This document shows, one piece after another, positions 1 through 8,002 of a stretch of DNA of 64,000 nt. The first letter of the stretch is position 1, and the number at the start of each line of letters is the position of its first letter. The stretch is from a virus. The translations under genes and the position numbers were made by a program. The stretch lies in the IMG/VR virus record IMGVR_UViG_3300032323_001214, positions 62,001 to 126,000 of that record; one strand, given 5' to 3'. Under the pieces are notes generated by a model. The model did not search any database. It was not told the origin of the DNA and saw only the letters and a program-made list of their open reading frames with translations.

Positions 1-1659
1 TTCTGCAATTTCTTCAGGAGTTTCAAAAAGTTTAGCTAAATCAGTACCAAACAATTTATCAGAATAAATTGCCATACCTTTCATTACACCGCTCATTACT
101 TTCATTAATTTTTCAAATGCACCGGTAACTGGACCATTCAATAGTCCAACAATTGCATCTGCACCCAATCGTGCTCTACGTTCTGCTTGTTCTTGTGCGT
201 TACGTGCTGCCTTTGCTGGGTCGGTAGTACCTTCTTTGAGTGCTTTTGCTCTAACTGCACGTTCTTCTTCAATAATTTTTTTAATTTCTTCAGGATTTTT
301 GCCACGAAATTTAGCTTCGTTTTCTAATGCTCCTAAACTGTAGGCAAACGACTTACCAACTTCTTTGTTTTGTATAACAGCTTCGCCCAAATTCTCACGT
401 GTTCGTTTAGTTGCCTGTGCCATCATTAAACTTAATTCGTAAGGTTCTTTCTTACCTTTCTTAACTGCATCAATAAATTCTAATATCTCTGGTGCACCAC
501 TAGCAAAGCCAGCACTCAATTCATTAAAATTACCTGTAGCAACCATACTTTGGAACCCGGCTAGTTCCTCACCTTTTAACATGGTTCCAGCCATATCCAT
601 TAATGCAGCAGTACGTTCACGTTCAGCTTTAATATCATTAGCTTGGGCGTTAAGGCCTTGGCTGCGTAACTTTTCTTCTTTATCCTGTAATAATGCTAAT
701 CTAGTTTGTACAGCTAAATCAGCACGTGCAACTTCTTGTGCTTTCTTTGCTTCATCAACTGATAAGCCAGTGATAGCAGATAAATCCATCAAATAGTTGG
801 TATATTCAATTGTTGTTCGCTTTAATGTGCCGTCACGTTTATCTCTATCACTGATAGCAAGACCACTTTTAATTTGCAACTTAATGTAATCTGCTTGGTT
901 CTTGTTAAGTTGCTCTTGTGTAACACCCATTGCTCGATAGTTAGCTAGCAATGTTTCATCCATTGTTGCAAGTTCAGCAAATGCTTTGACACCACCTGTT
1001 ACCGATGCGCTTAGTCCTATAATATCTGTACCAAGACCTTTAGTAATACCTGCAAACTTTTCCATTTCGCCGCTAGAATATCCAGCGGCATTTGCCATGT
1101 TTAATAACTCTTTAGTTGTTAGTGCACCGGTAGCACCAAAATCTGCTAAAATATCCGCTGAATTTAGCATTGCGGCATTTTGCTTGAGTACCATTTCGGC
1201 ACCCACACTGAACAACTTAATTAATCCACCAATAGCAGTACCCAATATACCAAAGTTTTTACCAATACTCATTGCAGCATCACCGGCTGAACTGACTGCA
1301 CTACCATATTTGGTCATGTCACCGCCGGCAGTTAGTAGTGCATTACCAAACTTTTTAAGGCTATCAACTGCCTGCGCACCAGCCATTTTATAATTTGCTT
1401 GAACTTTAGCGTATTCTTCATCAGCTTTGGCTCTAGAGTGAGTTGCAGCGGTAGCCTCTTGTTGAGACTTTAGAAAATCATCTACTAACTTTTTGCCATT
1501 TTTCGTAGTATTTGCGTTACCTTTAGTAGCGTTCATGTTCTCATTCATGGCCGCAGTCATTAAGACCATAGCCGGAACCATACCCGCTACGGTTTCACGC
1601 ATATCACGCATTGATTCGTTTAATTGTCTTAATGTTTCGGGATCTAAATTATCTGCCAT
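1..1659 (-). CDS. Tape-measure-like tail protein (N-terminal 553 residues; C-terminus beyond window)
   Basis: The reverse strand is open from the ATG at 1659 to the window edge, giving 553 residues with no stop. The protein begins MADNLDPETLRQLNESMRD. It alternates charged, probably coiled-coil helices with Gly/Ala-rich hydrophobic helices (about residues 100-140 contain GKNFGILGTAIGGLIKLF), and continues with long charged helices rich in Lys/Glu/Ala. This is the usual look of phage tail tape-measure proteins, which set tail length and sit inside the tube. It is divergent from the gp26-like gene with its frameshift extension. Tail assembly chaperones are usually neighbours of the tape measure, which supports the call. 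No enzymatic motif is visible. The assignment rests on composition and context, not on a specific signature; another long tail or baseplate-hub protein is possible. Confidence 0.6.
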   Translation of the reverse strand, partial: MADNLDPETLRQLNESMRDMRETVAGMVPAMVLMTAAMNENMNATKGNANTTKNGKKLVDDFLKSQQEATAATHSRAKADEEYAKVQANYKMAGAQAVDSLKKFGNALLTAGGDMTKYGSAVSSAGDAAMSIGKNFGILGTAIGGLIKLFSVGAEMVLKQNAAMLNSADILADFGATGALTTKELLNMANAAGYSSGEMEKFAGITKGLGTDIIGLSASVTGGVKAFAELATMDETLLANYRAMGVTQEQLNKNQADYIKLQIKSGLAISDRDKRDGTLKRTTIEYTNYLMDLSAITGLSVDEAKKAQEVARADLAVQTRLALLQDKEEKLRSQGLNAQANDIKAERERTAALMDMAGTMLKGEELAGFQSMVATGNFNELSAGFASGAPEILEFIDAVKKGKKEPYELSLMMAQATKRTRENLGEAVIQNKEVGKSFAYSLGALENEAKFRGKNPEEIKKIIEEERAVRAKALKEGTTDPAKAARNAQEQAERRARLGADAIVGLLNGPVTGAFEKLMKVMSGVMKGMAIYSDKLFGTDLAKLFETPEEIAE

Positions 1660-1670
1660 GGTTTGTACTC

Positions 1671-1678
1671 ACTAAATA
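1671..1678 (+). promoter_or_regulatory. Probable late promoter variant ACTAAATA for the gp26-like gene
   Basis: ACTAAATA resembles the T4-type late octamer TATAAATA (six of eight match). It lies 57 bases before the gp26-like ATG, which has its own strong ribosome-binding site (AAGGA). It forms a perfect inverted repeat with 1688-1695, so one copy faces each of the two divergent genes. Confidence 0.45.
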
Positions 1679-1687
1679 ATACTCATG

Positions 1688-1695
1688 TATTTAGT
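1688..1695 (-). promoter_or_regulatory. Probable late promoter variant ACTAAATA for the tape-measure-like gene
   Basis: Plus strand TATTTAGT, i.e. ACTAAATA on the minus strand. With T4-type spacing, transcription would start near 1682 and give a leader of about 23 bases to the ATG at 1659. It is the mirror image of the octamer at 1671-1678. Confidence 0.45.
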
Positions 1696-1734
1696 ATCGG
1701 GTAAACACCCATTTCAAAGACATAAGGAAAAATC

Positions 1735-2565
1735 ATGGCAATTCAAAACAATCCGTTAAAGCAATATTTTCGCAGACCAGCAATATATCTGAAATTACCA
1801 AGTGGTGGTAAAAACTATCCTGAGGGAGTTATTGTTATGCCCGAAACCGGAGAACTCCCAGTTTATCCTATGACTGCTATCGATGAAATTACCTCAAAGA
1901 CACCGGACGGACTTTTTAATGGTTCAGCAGTAGCCGAAATTATTAGTAGCTGTATTCCTAATATTAAGGATCCTTGGCAACTAACCAGCGTGGATTTGGA
2001 TGCTGTACTAATAGCTATACGTTCAGCCGCAAATGGTAGTGAATTGGAAATAGAAACTGTATGTCCAGCTTGTACAGAAGATGCCAAGTATGGTTTAAAT
2101 TTAGTTGGTTTGTTAAGTACTATTAAATCTGGAGATTACGATACCGAATTAGCAGTTAACGATTTGTTAATTAAATTTAGACCACTGACCTTTAAAGAAA
2201 TGAATATTGTTAGTGTAAGTCAGTTTGAAATGCAAAGACAGTTTATTCAATTAAATGCATTGGAAGACAGTGACGAGAAGAACAAAAGAAGCAAAGAAGT
2301 ATTAAAAGCAATTACCGATACAACTATGCAAGCTCTTTCAAAATGCATAGTGTATATAAAGACTCCTACGGTCTTCGTTGATGAAAACGAATTTATACTT
2401 GATTTTATACAGAACTGTGATAAGACAATGTATGAACAAATCAGAGACCATAATGCATTATTAAAGCAACAATCCGAATCAAAACCCTTAAAAGTAAAGT
2501 GTATTCACTGCAACCATGAATACGAACAACCCTTTACTATGAACATATCTGATTTTTTCGTATAA
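1735..2565 (+). CDS. 26: gp26-like baseplate hub / tail assembly protein
   Basis: 276 aa. The N-terminal segment YLKLPSGGKNYPEG and the later TPDGLFNGSAVAEIISSC are typical of the T4 gp26 (T4_baseplate) family of hub-assembly proteins. Two CxxC pairs (C110/C113 in CPAC, C256/C259 in CIHC) suggest a zinc-ribbon-like fold; T4 gp26 is shorter, about 208 aa. The start is set by ATAAGGAAAAATC just before the ATG. The gene ends in GAT TTT TTC GTA TAA, where T TTT TTC is a canonical -1 slippery heptamer. The -1 frame is open for 76 more codons, so a minor 351-aa fusion is likely. That layout matches the G/GT-type tail assembly chaperones of other phages, and the divergent tape-measure-like neighbour fits. 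The family call is fairly sure; the chaperone role is inference. Confidence 0.75.
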   Translation: MAIQNNPLKQYFRRPAIYLKLPSGGKNYPEGVIVMPETGELPVYPMTAIDEITSKTPDGLFNGSAVAEIISSCIPNIKDPWQLTSVDLDAVLIAIRSAANGSELEIETVCPACTEDAKYGLNLVGLLSTIKSGDYDTELAVNDLLIKFRPLTFKEMNIVSVSQFEMQRQFIQLNALEDSDEKNKRSKEVLKAITDTTMQALSKCIVYIKTPTVFVDENEFILDFIQNCDKTMYEQIRDHNALLKQQSESKPLKVKCIHCNHEYEQPFTMNISDFFV

Positions 2566-2602
2566 GGCTTCTGCATTCTAGCCCTGAGGATGTACAGAAG
2601 CT
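2553..2602 (+). promoter_or_regulatory. Programmed -1 ribosomal frameshift signal
   Basis: The slippery heptamer T TTT TTC (2553-2559) is in the correct zero-frame phase (GAT TTT TTC). Six bases later (2560-2565, which include the gp26 stop) a stem begins: GCTTCTG 2567-2573 pairs perfectly with CAGAAGC 2595-2601, extended by a G-U pair (2566/2602). The loop can form a further short CAT/ATG helix. Heptamer, spacer and stem match the X XXY YYZ plus stimulatory-structure model. Confidence 0.75.
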
Positions 2603-2789
2603 GATAGAAGGTATGGAGAAGGAATGTGCCAGCATAAAGAAAAACGCAATAAGTTTAAGCTGGTACATGAGGGGTGGAATCTCATATGAAGATATACTAA
2701 ACATGTCCTCCGAGGAAAGAGCACAGGTAGTAGAATTGGTTAATAGTAACTTAGAAACTACTAAGAAGTCAGGACAGCCATTCTTCTAA
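2559..2789 (+). CDS. -1 frame extension of the gp26-like protein (tail chaperone 'T-like' domain)
   Basis: 76 codons in the -1 frame relative to the gp26-like gene, read after slippage at T TTT TTC to give a 351-aa fusion. The frame opens only at 2553, after a TGA at 2550-2552, and its first ATG is at 2613. That ATG would yield 58 aa and has only a poorly spaced AGAAGG before it, so frameshifting is the more economical explanation. The tail of the domain contains ISLSWYMRGGISYED and ends ETTKKSGQPFF. The length and Trp-containing motif recall C-terminal extensions of frameshifted tail chaperones. The extension and motif are visible; the function is inferred. Independent translation from 2613 or translational coupling is the alternative. 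Confidence 0.65.
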   Translation, partial: RIRLLHSSPEDVQKLIEGMEKECASIKKNAISLSWYMRGGISYEDILNMSSEERAQVVELVNSNLETTKKSGQPFF

Positions 2790-2834
2790 CTATATCCATA
2801 GCTGTTCATTTATCACATCGGGTGTCACTTGTAG

Positions 2835-2890
2835 AGATGGGCTTGACGCCCATCTAAGAACTCACTTCGTTCGTTCTTAAGTTTTATTCT
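2835..2890 (+). terminator. Transcription terminator of the gp26-like operon
   Basis: Two adjacent hairpins. AGATGGGC/GCCCATCT (2835-2842 with 2848-2855, loop TTGAC) is followed at once by TAAGAAC/GTTCTTA (2855-2861 with 2873-2879). A T-rich tract (AGTTTTATTCTTTT) follows. They share base 2855, so the two may compete. Confidence 0.55.
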
Positions 2891-2944
2891 TTTAAATTCT
2901 TTTTTATTCTAATCTAATAGGAGTATACTTGCCGATTTGAAGCC

Positions 2945-2971
2945 ATGGTAGTGCAAATTTTGCACTACCAT
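2945..2971. repeat. 27-base near-perfect palindrome
   Basis: ATGGTAGTGCAAA (2945-2957) is followed by one T and its exact reverse complement (2959-2971). It lies between two convergent transcription units (gp26 side plus, nuclease side minus). It could be a bidirectional terminator or a protein-binding site. Confidence 0.5.
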
Positions 2972-2979
2972 TGGTAAGG

Positions 2980-3299
2980 GTTGTTTTGCACGACCGTCAT
3001 CCATTAGTTGTCTATCCTCATACAATTAGCTATTTCTGCTATCACATGCTACCGGTTACCCTGTAAAGTTTATAGGCTGTAGTGAAGTCTGTCAATTATC
3101 TTTCAATTGACGCTTCGGTAACGCACATTCTGTATCATCAAGACAAAGTAGATACAGACTTGTTGAAGGTTCGCTTTTGTCGATTGCCTTCTCGGTATTC
3201 CATATACATAAATGTATACGTTTACTCCAGATCCATCAGCTATCTTTCAAGCATCTTCAAGGAGGTCCTGCAGCCAGGACGACAAATTTTTATTTTAAT
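2980..3299 (+). other. Gene-free, hairpin-rich stretch; possible structured RNA
   Basis: No convincing coding region. Perfect inverted repeats follow one another: GTCAATT/AATTGAC (3091-3111), TCTGTATC/GATACAGA (3129-3158), TATACAT/ATGTATA (3203-3218) and GTCCTG/CAGGAC (3265-3280). The last is followed by GACAAATTTTTATTTT, which looks like a rho-independent terminator on the plus strand. Since the gp26 operon already has a terminator upstream, this second one may end a separate small RNA. An 80-codon reading frame here (3082-3324) looks fortuitous. No tRNA cloverleaf could be assembled. Confidence 0.35.
3265..3296 (+). terminator. Rho-independent-like terminator
   Basis: Stem GTCCTG (3265-3270), loop CAGC, stem CAGGAC (3275-3280), then GACAAATTTTTATTTT. 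The orientation is plus strand; on the minus strand no T tract follows the stem. Confidence 0.4.
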
Positions 3300-3872
3300 T
3301 TATTGTAGTGGGGAACTATCGTAGATGCTAATATCTTGTATTGACTTGGTGTCAGGTGATTCAGTTGAGTATGTTTTTAATAGATTAACATTGTGTTTGA
3401 AGAAACTGTCAAATTCGAAAATCATCCAGTCTCCGTGTTTTTTGCTAGTGTAATATATAAAATTGTCAGAAATCCATGTAAGCTTGCTTTGAACACAAAC
3501 ATACTTCCCCTTACGATTGAACTTCATAAAAAGAAGATTTACATCATTGGTATCTGCTACATCCATAAGTTGATCTAGCCAAGCGTCTATTACTTTACAA
3601 TCCCCTGTAAGTAATAGATGAAACGGGAAGTCAGCATAAAATTTGCATTCCACGTTCATTTTACTGAAACTTTGTCCTGGTACAATATCACCTTTGAATG
3701 AACGTACTTGTCCTTCATGTAATACTGTTGTTCTATGCTGATTTTTACCGCCCACATAAGCGCCAGACCCCGGAGCGCGGATGAATGATTCACCGTACTT
3801 CTCTGATAGATATTTAGCGACTTCTCGCTCAAAACCGGAGCCTTTAGCTTTTTGTGGACTTGTCATAGACAT
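3300..3872 (-). CDS. Holliday-junction-resolvase-like PD-(D/E)XK nuclease
   Basis: 190 aa. The N-terminal half carries the archaeal-type resolvase layout: KGSGFEREVAKYL (E15), RAPGSGAY (32-39), GDI (D62) and VECKF (E75, K77). E15, D62, E75 and K77 would form the metal-binding catalytic set that cuts branched DNA. The C-terminal half is unremarkable. It is the last gene of the gp55-gp47-gp46 operon, 31 bases after gp46. A resolvase beside the recombination nuclease makes sense, and it could stand in for T4 endonuclease VII. A second in-frame ATG two codons in (3866) is an alternative start. A general PD-(D/E)XK repair or packaging nuclease is the main alternative. Confidence 0.65.
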   Translation of the reverse strand: MSMTSPQKAKGSGFEREVAKYLSEKYGESFIRAPGSGAYVGGKNQHRTTVLHEGQVRSFKGDIVPGQSFSKMNVECKFYADFPFHLLLTGDCKVIDAWLDQLMDVADTNDVNLLFMKFNRKGKYVCVQSKLTWISDNFIYYTSKKHGDWMIFEFDSFFKHNVNLLKTYSTESPDTKSIQDISIYDSSPLQ

Positions 3873-3903
3873 ATACTTATCATGTATTATTACAACCTAT
3901 AAT

Positions 3904-5976
3904 TTATTCTACGTCCACCGCAGTATTATAGCTTGTAAAGCCGTTTTCTTTCACAACTTTTAGAACATTTGGTACACGACCTGCTAGTTCTTCACGGTGT
4001 GAAACAAGCCAAATAGATTTTTGTCGTCTACGTGACATGTCTTTGAGAATTGCTAGACTGTTCTCAACACCCATTGTGTCAAGACCACTGTCAATCAATT
4101 CGTCAATGAATAGTGTGTTGATCGGACTGTATAATGATTCCCAAACGTCACGGAATGCAAAACTCAAGCCAAGAATCAATCGATTGCGTTCACCACGGCT
4201 CAAGTTATCAAAGTCAAGTTCACGACCCAGTTCTGTAATTTCAACCTGCAAATCATTCTTAAAGATAACTTGATGTGGTAAACCAATTTTGTCTAGGTAA
4301 TGTGTCAATCTTGCGTTTAGATAACTCAAGTTTTGGTCAATAATCTTCTTACGAACAAAACTATCTTTGCTAGTTAACAAATCTAATAAGAACTTTTGAT
4401 GTTCCATTGTACGTGTTAATTTATTGATAGCTTCAAAGTCAATTGCTTGTAGTGCTTGTGTTTCCATTTCAGACACTTGTTCTGCATATGGATCAGTTTC
4501 TTGTGACTTGTTATCAATCTGATTAAGAATGTTAGCAACTTCACTTGAATGTTTGATTGCTTCTGCTTCTGTGTCATAATGGGTAACAGGTTGCGGACCT
4601 AAAACTATAGGAGTCAATTCATTTAGTTGTTCACTAAATGGATTAGTTTCTTGCTTTTTATCTTCCCAAACTTTCTTCAAGTTAGCTACGTCACCACTGT
4701 GACGTATCGCCTCTGCCTCAGTTTTATACGATGGTTTAGGTTTAGGACCCAATTCTTTAATTAGTGCTTGATTATTTGCTAGTTGTTCTTCTAAATCGGC
4801 TAAATCAGCCTTAGCATTTTCAAGCAGTGTGGTCTTTTGTAATGTAACTTCTAAATGCTTGTCATCATAGAAATCTTGTCCACAAGCATAACACTTATGA
4901 TCCTCAAGTTCTTTAACTTCCCGAACCAATTTATCAATTAATTTTTTTTCTTTTGTGATACTTTTGGTTAGGGTATCAATTATTGTTGCGATAGATTTTT
5001 GTTCGGCATCGTCATGCATCCACTCTTTTAAATCACTCCATGCTTTAAGTTCAGCATCAATATCATATTCATTCTTAAGCAGGTAAGCAGTATGTGCAAC
5101 AGAAACATCACTGTCGTGTTTCTGTTGCCAAGCAGTAGAACGTGCAACCAATGCATTGTATGCATCTTGTGCTTCTTTCTGTTTATTCCAGATGTTTAAA
5201 TCTTTGTGCGCTTGTAGTTCTATGGAAATATCAATCTTGCTCAACTCATCATATTGAAGTGCCAAACTGATTAAATCATCATCATGTTTCTTCAACCACA
5301 ATGTTTGTCTGCGTTTTAGTGCATCAATCTGTTCTTTAACTCGCTTGTTAGCTTCTTCAATGGCTTTAACTCTGAATTCTTCACTCTGAATATCATCTTT
5401 GCTACGGCGAATCATTTCTTTAATGATTTCAGCCTTTTCACTCAACAGTGTGATGCCCATTAGTTGTTCAATGATATCCTTTTGTTCGTTGTTCTTTAGT
5501 GCAAGAAACGGTTCGCTATATGTGTTCAATACAACGATATGACGGAACATGTCAGGAGACATGTTGATAACTTTTTCGATTGCCGCCTGTGTTTCTTTAT
5601 TTTCACCTTGCTGATCTTCAGTAGCCTTCTCCTGAACATTATTTACGTAGAACTTAAGAATGTTTGGCTTACGACCGCGCTCAATTTTATAGCTAATACC
5701 ATTGACGTTGAACGTCAATGTAACAAGCATAGCCTTCCCATTAGTACGATTAACTAAATTATCTTTACGAATGTTATTAATGGGTGTACCAAATAGTGCA
5801 TAGGATAGTCCTTGAATAAGTGTTGTCTTACCCGTACCGTTTCTAGCACCATCACCACCTAAGTCTAAGTTCTCACCTAGAATAAGTGTTAAGTCTTTCT
5901 TGTCAAAGTCAACTGCTTGTGTTACTGCGCCGATGCTTAAAAAATTTCGTAAAGTTATGTTTTGGAGTGTTATCAT
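3904..5976 (-). CDS. 46: gp46 recombination endonuclease subunit (Rad50/SbcC-like ATPase)
   Basis: 690 aa. It has an extended Walker A loop (G34 to T52, ending ARNGTGKTT), two long charged coiled-coil arms, a central zinc-hook CYACG (about residue 363), an ABC signature LSRGERNRL (about 590) and Walker B TLFIDELIDSGLD (about 620-632). This is the complete Rad50/SbcC architecture, and the GENLDLGGDGARNGTGK loop is characteristic of T4 gp46. With gp47 it resects DNA ends in recombination-dependent replication and host DNA breakdown. Its start overlaps the stop of the 68-aa gene by four bases (ATGA-type), indicating translational coupling. Confidence 0.95.
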   Translation of the reverse strand: MITLQNITLRNFLSIGAVTQAVDFDKKDLTLILGENLDLGGDGARNGTGKTTLIQGLSYALFGTPINNIRKDNLVNRTNGKAMLVTLTFNVNGISYKIERGRKPNILKFYVNNVQEKATEDQQGENKETQAAIEKVINMSPDMFRHIVVLNTYSEPFLALKNNEQKDIIEQLMGITLLSEKAEIIKEMIRRSKDDIQSEEFRVKAIEEANKRVKEQIDALKRRQTLWLKKHDDDLISLALQYDELSKIDISIELQAHKDLNIWNKQKEAQDAYNALVARSTAWQQKHDSDVSVAHTAYLLKNEYDIDAELKAWSDLKEWMHDDAEQKSIATIIDTLTKSITKEKKLIDKLVREVKELEDHKCYACGQDFYDDKHLEVTLQKTTLLENAKADLADLEEQLANNQALIKELGPKPKPSYKTEAEAIRHSGDVANLKKVWEDKKQETNPFSEQLNELTPIVLGPQPVTHYDTEAEAIKHSSEVANILNQIDNKSQETDPYAEQVSEMETQALQAIDFEAINKLTRTMEHQKFLLDLLTSKDSFVRKKIIDQNLSYLNARLTHYLDKIGLPHQVIFKNDLQVEITELGRELDFDNLSRGERNRLILGLSFAFRDVWESLYSPINTLFIDELIDSGLDTMGVENSLAILKDMSRRRQKSIWLVSHREELAGRVPNVLKVVKENGFTSYNTAVDVE

Positions 5977-6179
5977 TTTAATTTTCTAAAAAAACTATCT
6001 TTGGCTAATTTTTCTGCCTTCAATGTCTTTTCTATAATACTTTCTACTCTAAGTTTGACTCTAATCAATCTATGTGTTTCTCTTAAACTACCTATATATG
6101 GTTGTGTTTTTGATAGTTCAGATAACGCAATACCCAAGTGCTTGTTTATTTTTATAAGAGAATCTAATTCGTAGTTCAT
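5973..6179 (-). CDS. Small helical protein between gp47 and gp46
   Basis: 68 aa, very basic towards the C-terminus (ends KDSFFRKLK), predicted mostly alpha-helical with no recognised motif. It overlaps both gp47 (end 6176) and gp46 (start 5976) by four bases, so it is clearly part of the operon and translationally coupled. T4 also has small genes between 47 and 46, but no sequence link can be claimed. It may be an accessory subunit of the nuclease; that is a guess from position. Confidence 0.7.
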   Translation of the reverse strand: MNYELDSLIKINKHLGIALSELSKTQPYIGSLRETHRLIRVKLRVESIIEKTLKAEKLAKDSFFRKLK

Positions 6180-7189
6180 AGATTGTTGTAGATGTCCAAA
6201 AGAATCTTCTTATCAAAATTATTTGATTCAATTGCATTAATTTGGTCAATGATAATTTGATCTACACTTTCAAACTTTAGTCCGTCACTAGTTTGACCAT
6301 TTTCATTTGTTTCTACTTTCATAGGTATCAATGCCATTTCACGTAGTTTATGTTCTGGTATCCATGTCTCACGCAAGAAGTTTGCTTCTTCGTATGAGAT
6401 TTCAATGTCAAGATGTACTCTAACATGACTGTCAATCAATAGCAAGCCCTCAGGGTTTTCTAAAATGTCACTTAGTTTATGAACACGAAACACGGGTTGT
6501 CTAGGCCATGTATGAAAGACTGGTTCACTTCCCCATTCCAATATCATCATGCCACGTGCGTCATCACCCGCATCAGCATAGTTATGTGGGAATGCATTAC
6601 CGATATACCAAATGTTCTTACGTGCTTGACGTTTATGAAAATGACCACTGAATACTTTCTCAAACCCGGTCATATGGTCCTCGTTAATTTCACCGTGATC
6701 GGGCATCTCTACCATAGCATTCATATAAAAGCGTGGTAGTTCTAAATGACCAAATAAGTATTTGCCACCCATCTTCTGTAGTTTTTTGTAATCTTCTTGT
6801 ACAAGCCAGGGTGCAATAACCACATCTCCTTGACTGAAGAAGTCGTTGATGATTTTAACATTTGGTAAATGCTTACCCCACTCAACACTATGAACGTCCC
6901 GCTTATCACGATAATAAAGATCGTGATTGCCTGGTATAAAATACACAGTGTCAAAGTTAGCACTTAGTTTTTCTAATGCTTGTAAGCCAAACTGTAGTGT
7001 ATGAATGTTAATACTTGCACGATGGTGATTATAATCGCCCAAGAAGAAACATGTCTCACATCCCTCACTCTTTGCTTTTTTAATGAACCAATCTACGAAA
7101 TCAGCACAGTCTTGATTGTGTTGTAGGCTGTTAGACTTCAATCCAAAATGCACGTCGGTGAAAACCGCTGCCTTCTTAAATAAATTCAT
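6176..7189 (-). CDS. 47: gp47 recombination endonuclease subunit (Mre11/SbcD-like nuclease)
   Basis: 337 aa with the calcineurin-like phosphoesterase motifs in order: FTDVHFG (D12, H14), FFLGDYNHHR, IPGNHDLYY, APWLV, FGHLE and SGHFHKRQ, followed by YIGNAFPHNY. These bind the two catalytic metal ions of the Mre11 family. It pairs with gp46 for end resection. The ATG overlaps the endonuclease stop by four bases, and AAGGA lies 6 bases before it, so translation is both coupled and self-supported. Confidence 0.95.
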   Translation of the reverse strand: MNLFKKAAVFTDVHFGLKSNSLQHNQDCADFVDWFIKKAKSEGCETCFFLGDYNHHRASINIHTLQFGLQALEKLSANFDTVYFIPGNHDLYYRDKRDVHSVEWGKHLPNVKIINDFFSQGDVVIAPWLVQEDYKKLQKMGGKYLFGHLELPRFYMNAMVEMPDHGEINEDHMTGFEKVFSGHFHKRQARKNIWYIGNAFPHNYADAGDDARGMMILEWGSEPVFHTWPRQPVFRVHKLSDILENPEGLLLIDSHVRVHLDIEISYEEANFLRETWIPEHKLREMALIPMKVETNENGQTSDGLKFESVDQIIIDQINAIESNNFDKKILLDIYNNL

Positions 7190-7947
7190 TCATTGTCCTT
7201 AAGTTTGTATCCATTATAAAATTCCCCGTTTTTTGATTTTTCTCGAATAGTACTCATCCACTGACCTGTTTGTCTTTGGAACTCACTGATACTAGTATAC
7301 ACTTCTACTTCCCCGGAGTCACGCAATAAGGTAACCTTCTTAGATGTTTTTTCAGCACCTTTTAATCCGTTCTGTATTCTATATTTTTTTGCGAGTTCTG
7401 GATTTTCTTTTTGCCATTGTTTTATTCCAGCACTATGTTTTTCTTTTGCTCCGGCTACTGAATCATAATATCCTTTTAAGGTAGTTGATCTGTTTTTACA
7501 GGCATCATCTGTGTGGCAGTGCCTAATCATTTCTTGTCGTTCTTCAAGAGTAGTACCCTCCCATTTTTTCTTGTTGAACAACCTCCATTTTTCACCTAAT
7601 GCTTCTCTAATAATTACTACTTCTTCATCAGTGAACATAGTTAAATCATTGTTCAATCCATCACCACCGGGTGTGCTATTAAGACCATTCTTATAAGAAT
7701 CGTATTGACTAATATACTTTATTTCTGCTAATGCGAGTTGAGATATAGAATCAAATCCAGAGTCAATTACTTCATATACACAATTGCTGGGTCCATATTG
7801 GTTAATAGCGTTGTGTAATTTTCCTTTAGGATCAGTGATTGATTCCTTGCAGTGTGTTTTCCAACGAGATTTTTTATACTCAGGTTTTGTGTCTAACCCA
7901 ATGTATACTTTCCCTAAAGGAACAACGGTGATTTTGTAAATGAACAT
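7186..7947 (-). CDS. GIY-YIG homing endonuclease (Seg/I-TevI-like)
   Basis: 253 aa. The GIY-YIG catalytic module is at the N-terminus: IYKI (3-6), VYIG (14-17), R28, H32, E75 in LALAEIKYI, and GLN (88-90). A basic, Lys-rich linker and a C-terminal region (about 200-253, with ISEFQRQTGQWMSTIREK) resemble the helical DNA-binding repeats of phage GIY-YIG nucleases. It is free-standing, not in an intron, sitting between gp55 and gp47 and overlapping gp47 by four bases. Such enzymes spread by cutting genomes that lack them. Its start is preceded by a hairpin containing a late promoter (7953-7992), pointing to tight late-only expression. Confidence 0.85.
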   Translation of the reverse strand: MFIYKITVVPLGKVYIGLDTKPEYKKSRWKTHCKESITDPKGKLHNAINQYGPSNCVYEVIDSGFDSISQLALAEIKYISQYDSYKNGLNSTPGGDGLNNDLTMFTDEEVVIIREALGEKWRLFNKKKWEGTTLEERQEMIRHCHTDDACKNRSTTLKGYYDSVAGAKEKHSAGIKQWQKENPELAKKYRIQNGLKGAEKTSKKVTLLRDSGEVEVYTSISEFQRQTGQWMSTIREKSKNGEFYNGYKLKDNE

Positions 7948-7952
7948 TTTAT

Positions 7953-7992
7953 AGCCCTAAATGAATGATATACTTATTTATCATTTAGGGCT
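7953..7992 (-). promoter_or_regulatory. Late promoter inside a ribosome-binding-site-masking hairpin
   Basis: A perfect 12-base inverted repeat (AGCCCTAAATGA 7953-7964, TCATTTAGGGCT 7981-7992) with a 16-base loop lies just upstream of the endonuclease ATG (7947). On the minus strand GATAAATA occupies 7982-7975, spanning the left arm and loop. The ribosome-binding AGGG (7957-7954 region) lies in the right arm, 7 bases from the ATG. Read-through mRNA from gp55 would fold and hide AGGG. A late transcript starting near 7969 would lack the left arm and be translatable. This is the arrangement known for T4 intron-encoded I-TevI. Confidence 0.75.
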
Positions 7993-8002
7993 AAAATATT
8001 GA

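Noticed and set aside
3100-3200. tRNA-like GGTTCG element in the hairpin-rich stretch
   Set aside because: No acceptor stem or anticodon arm could be paired around it.
3082-3324. 80-codon plus-strand reading frame in the hairpin-rich stretch
   Set aside because: No ribosome-binding site, cysteine/serine-rich chance-like composition and overlap with several inverted repeats and the convergent nuclease gene.
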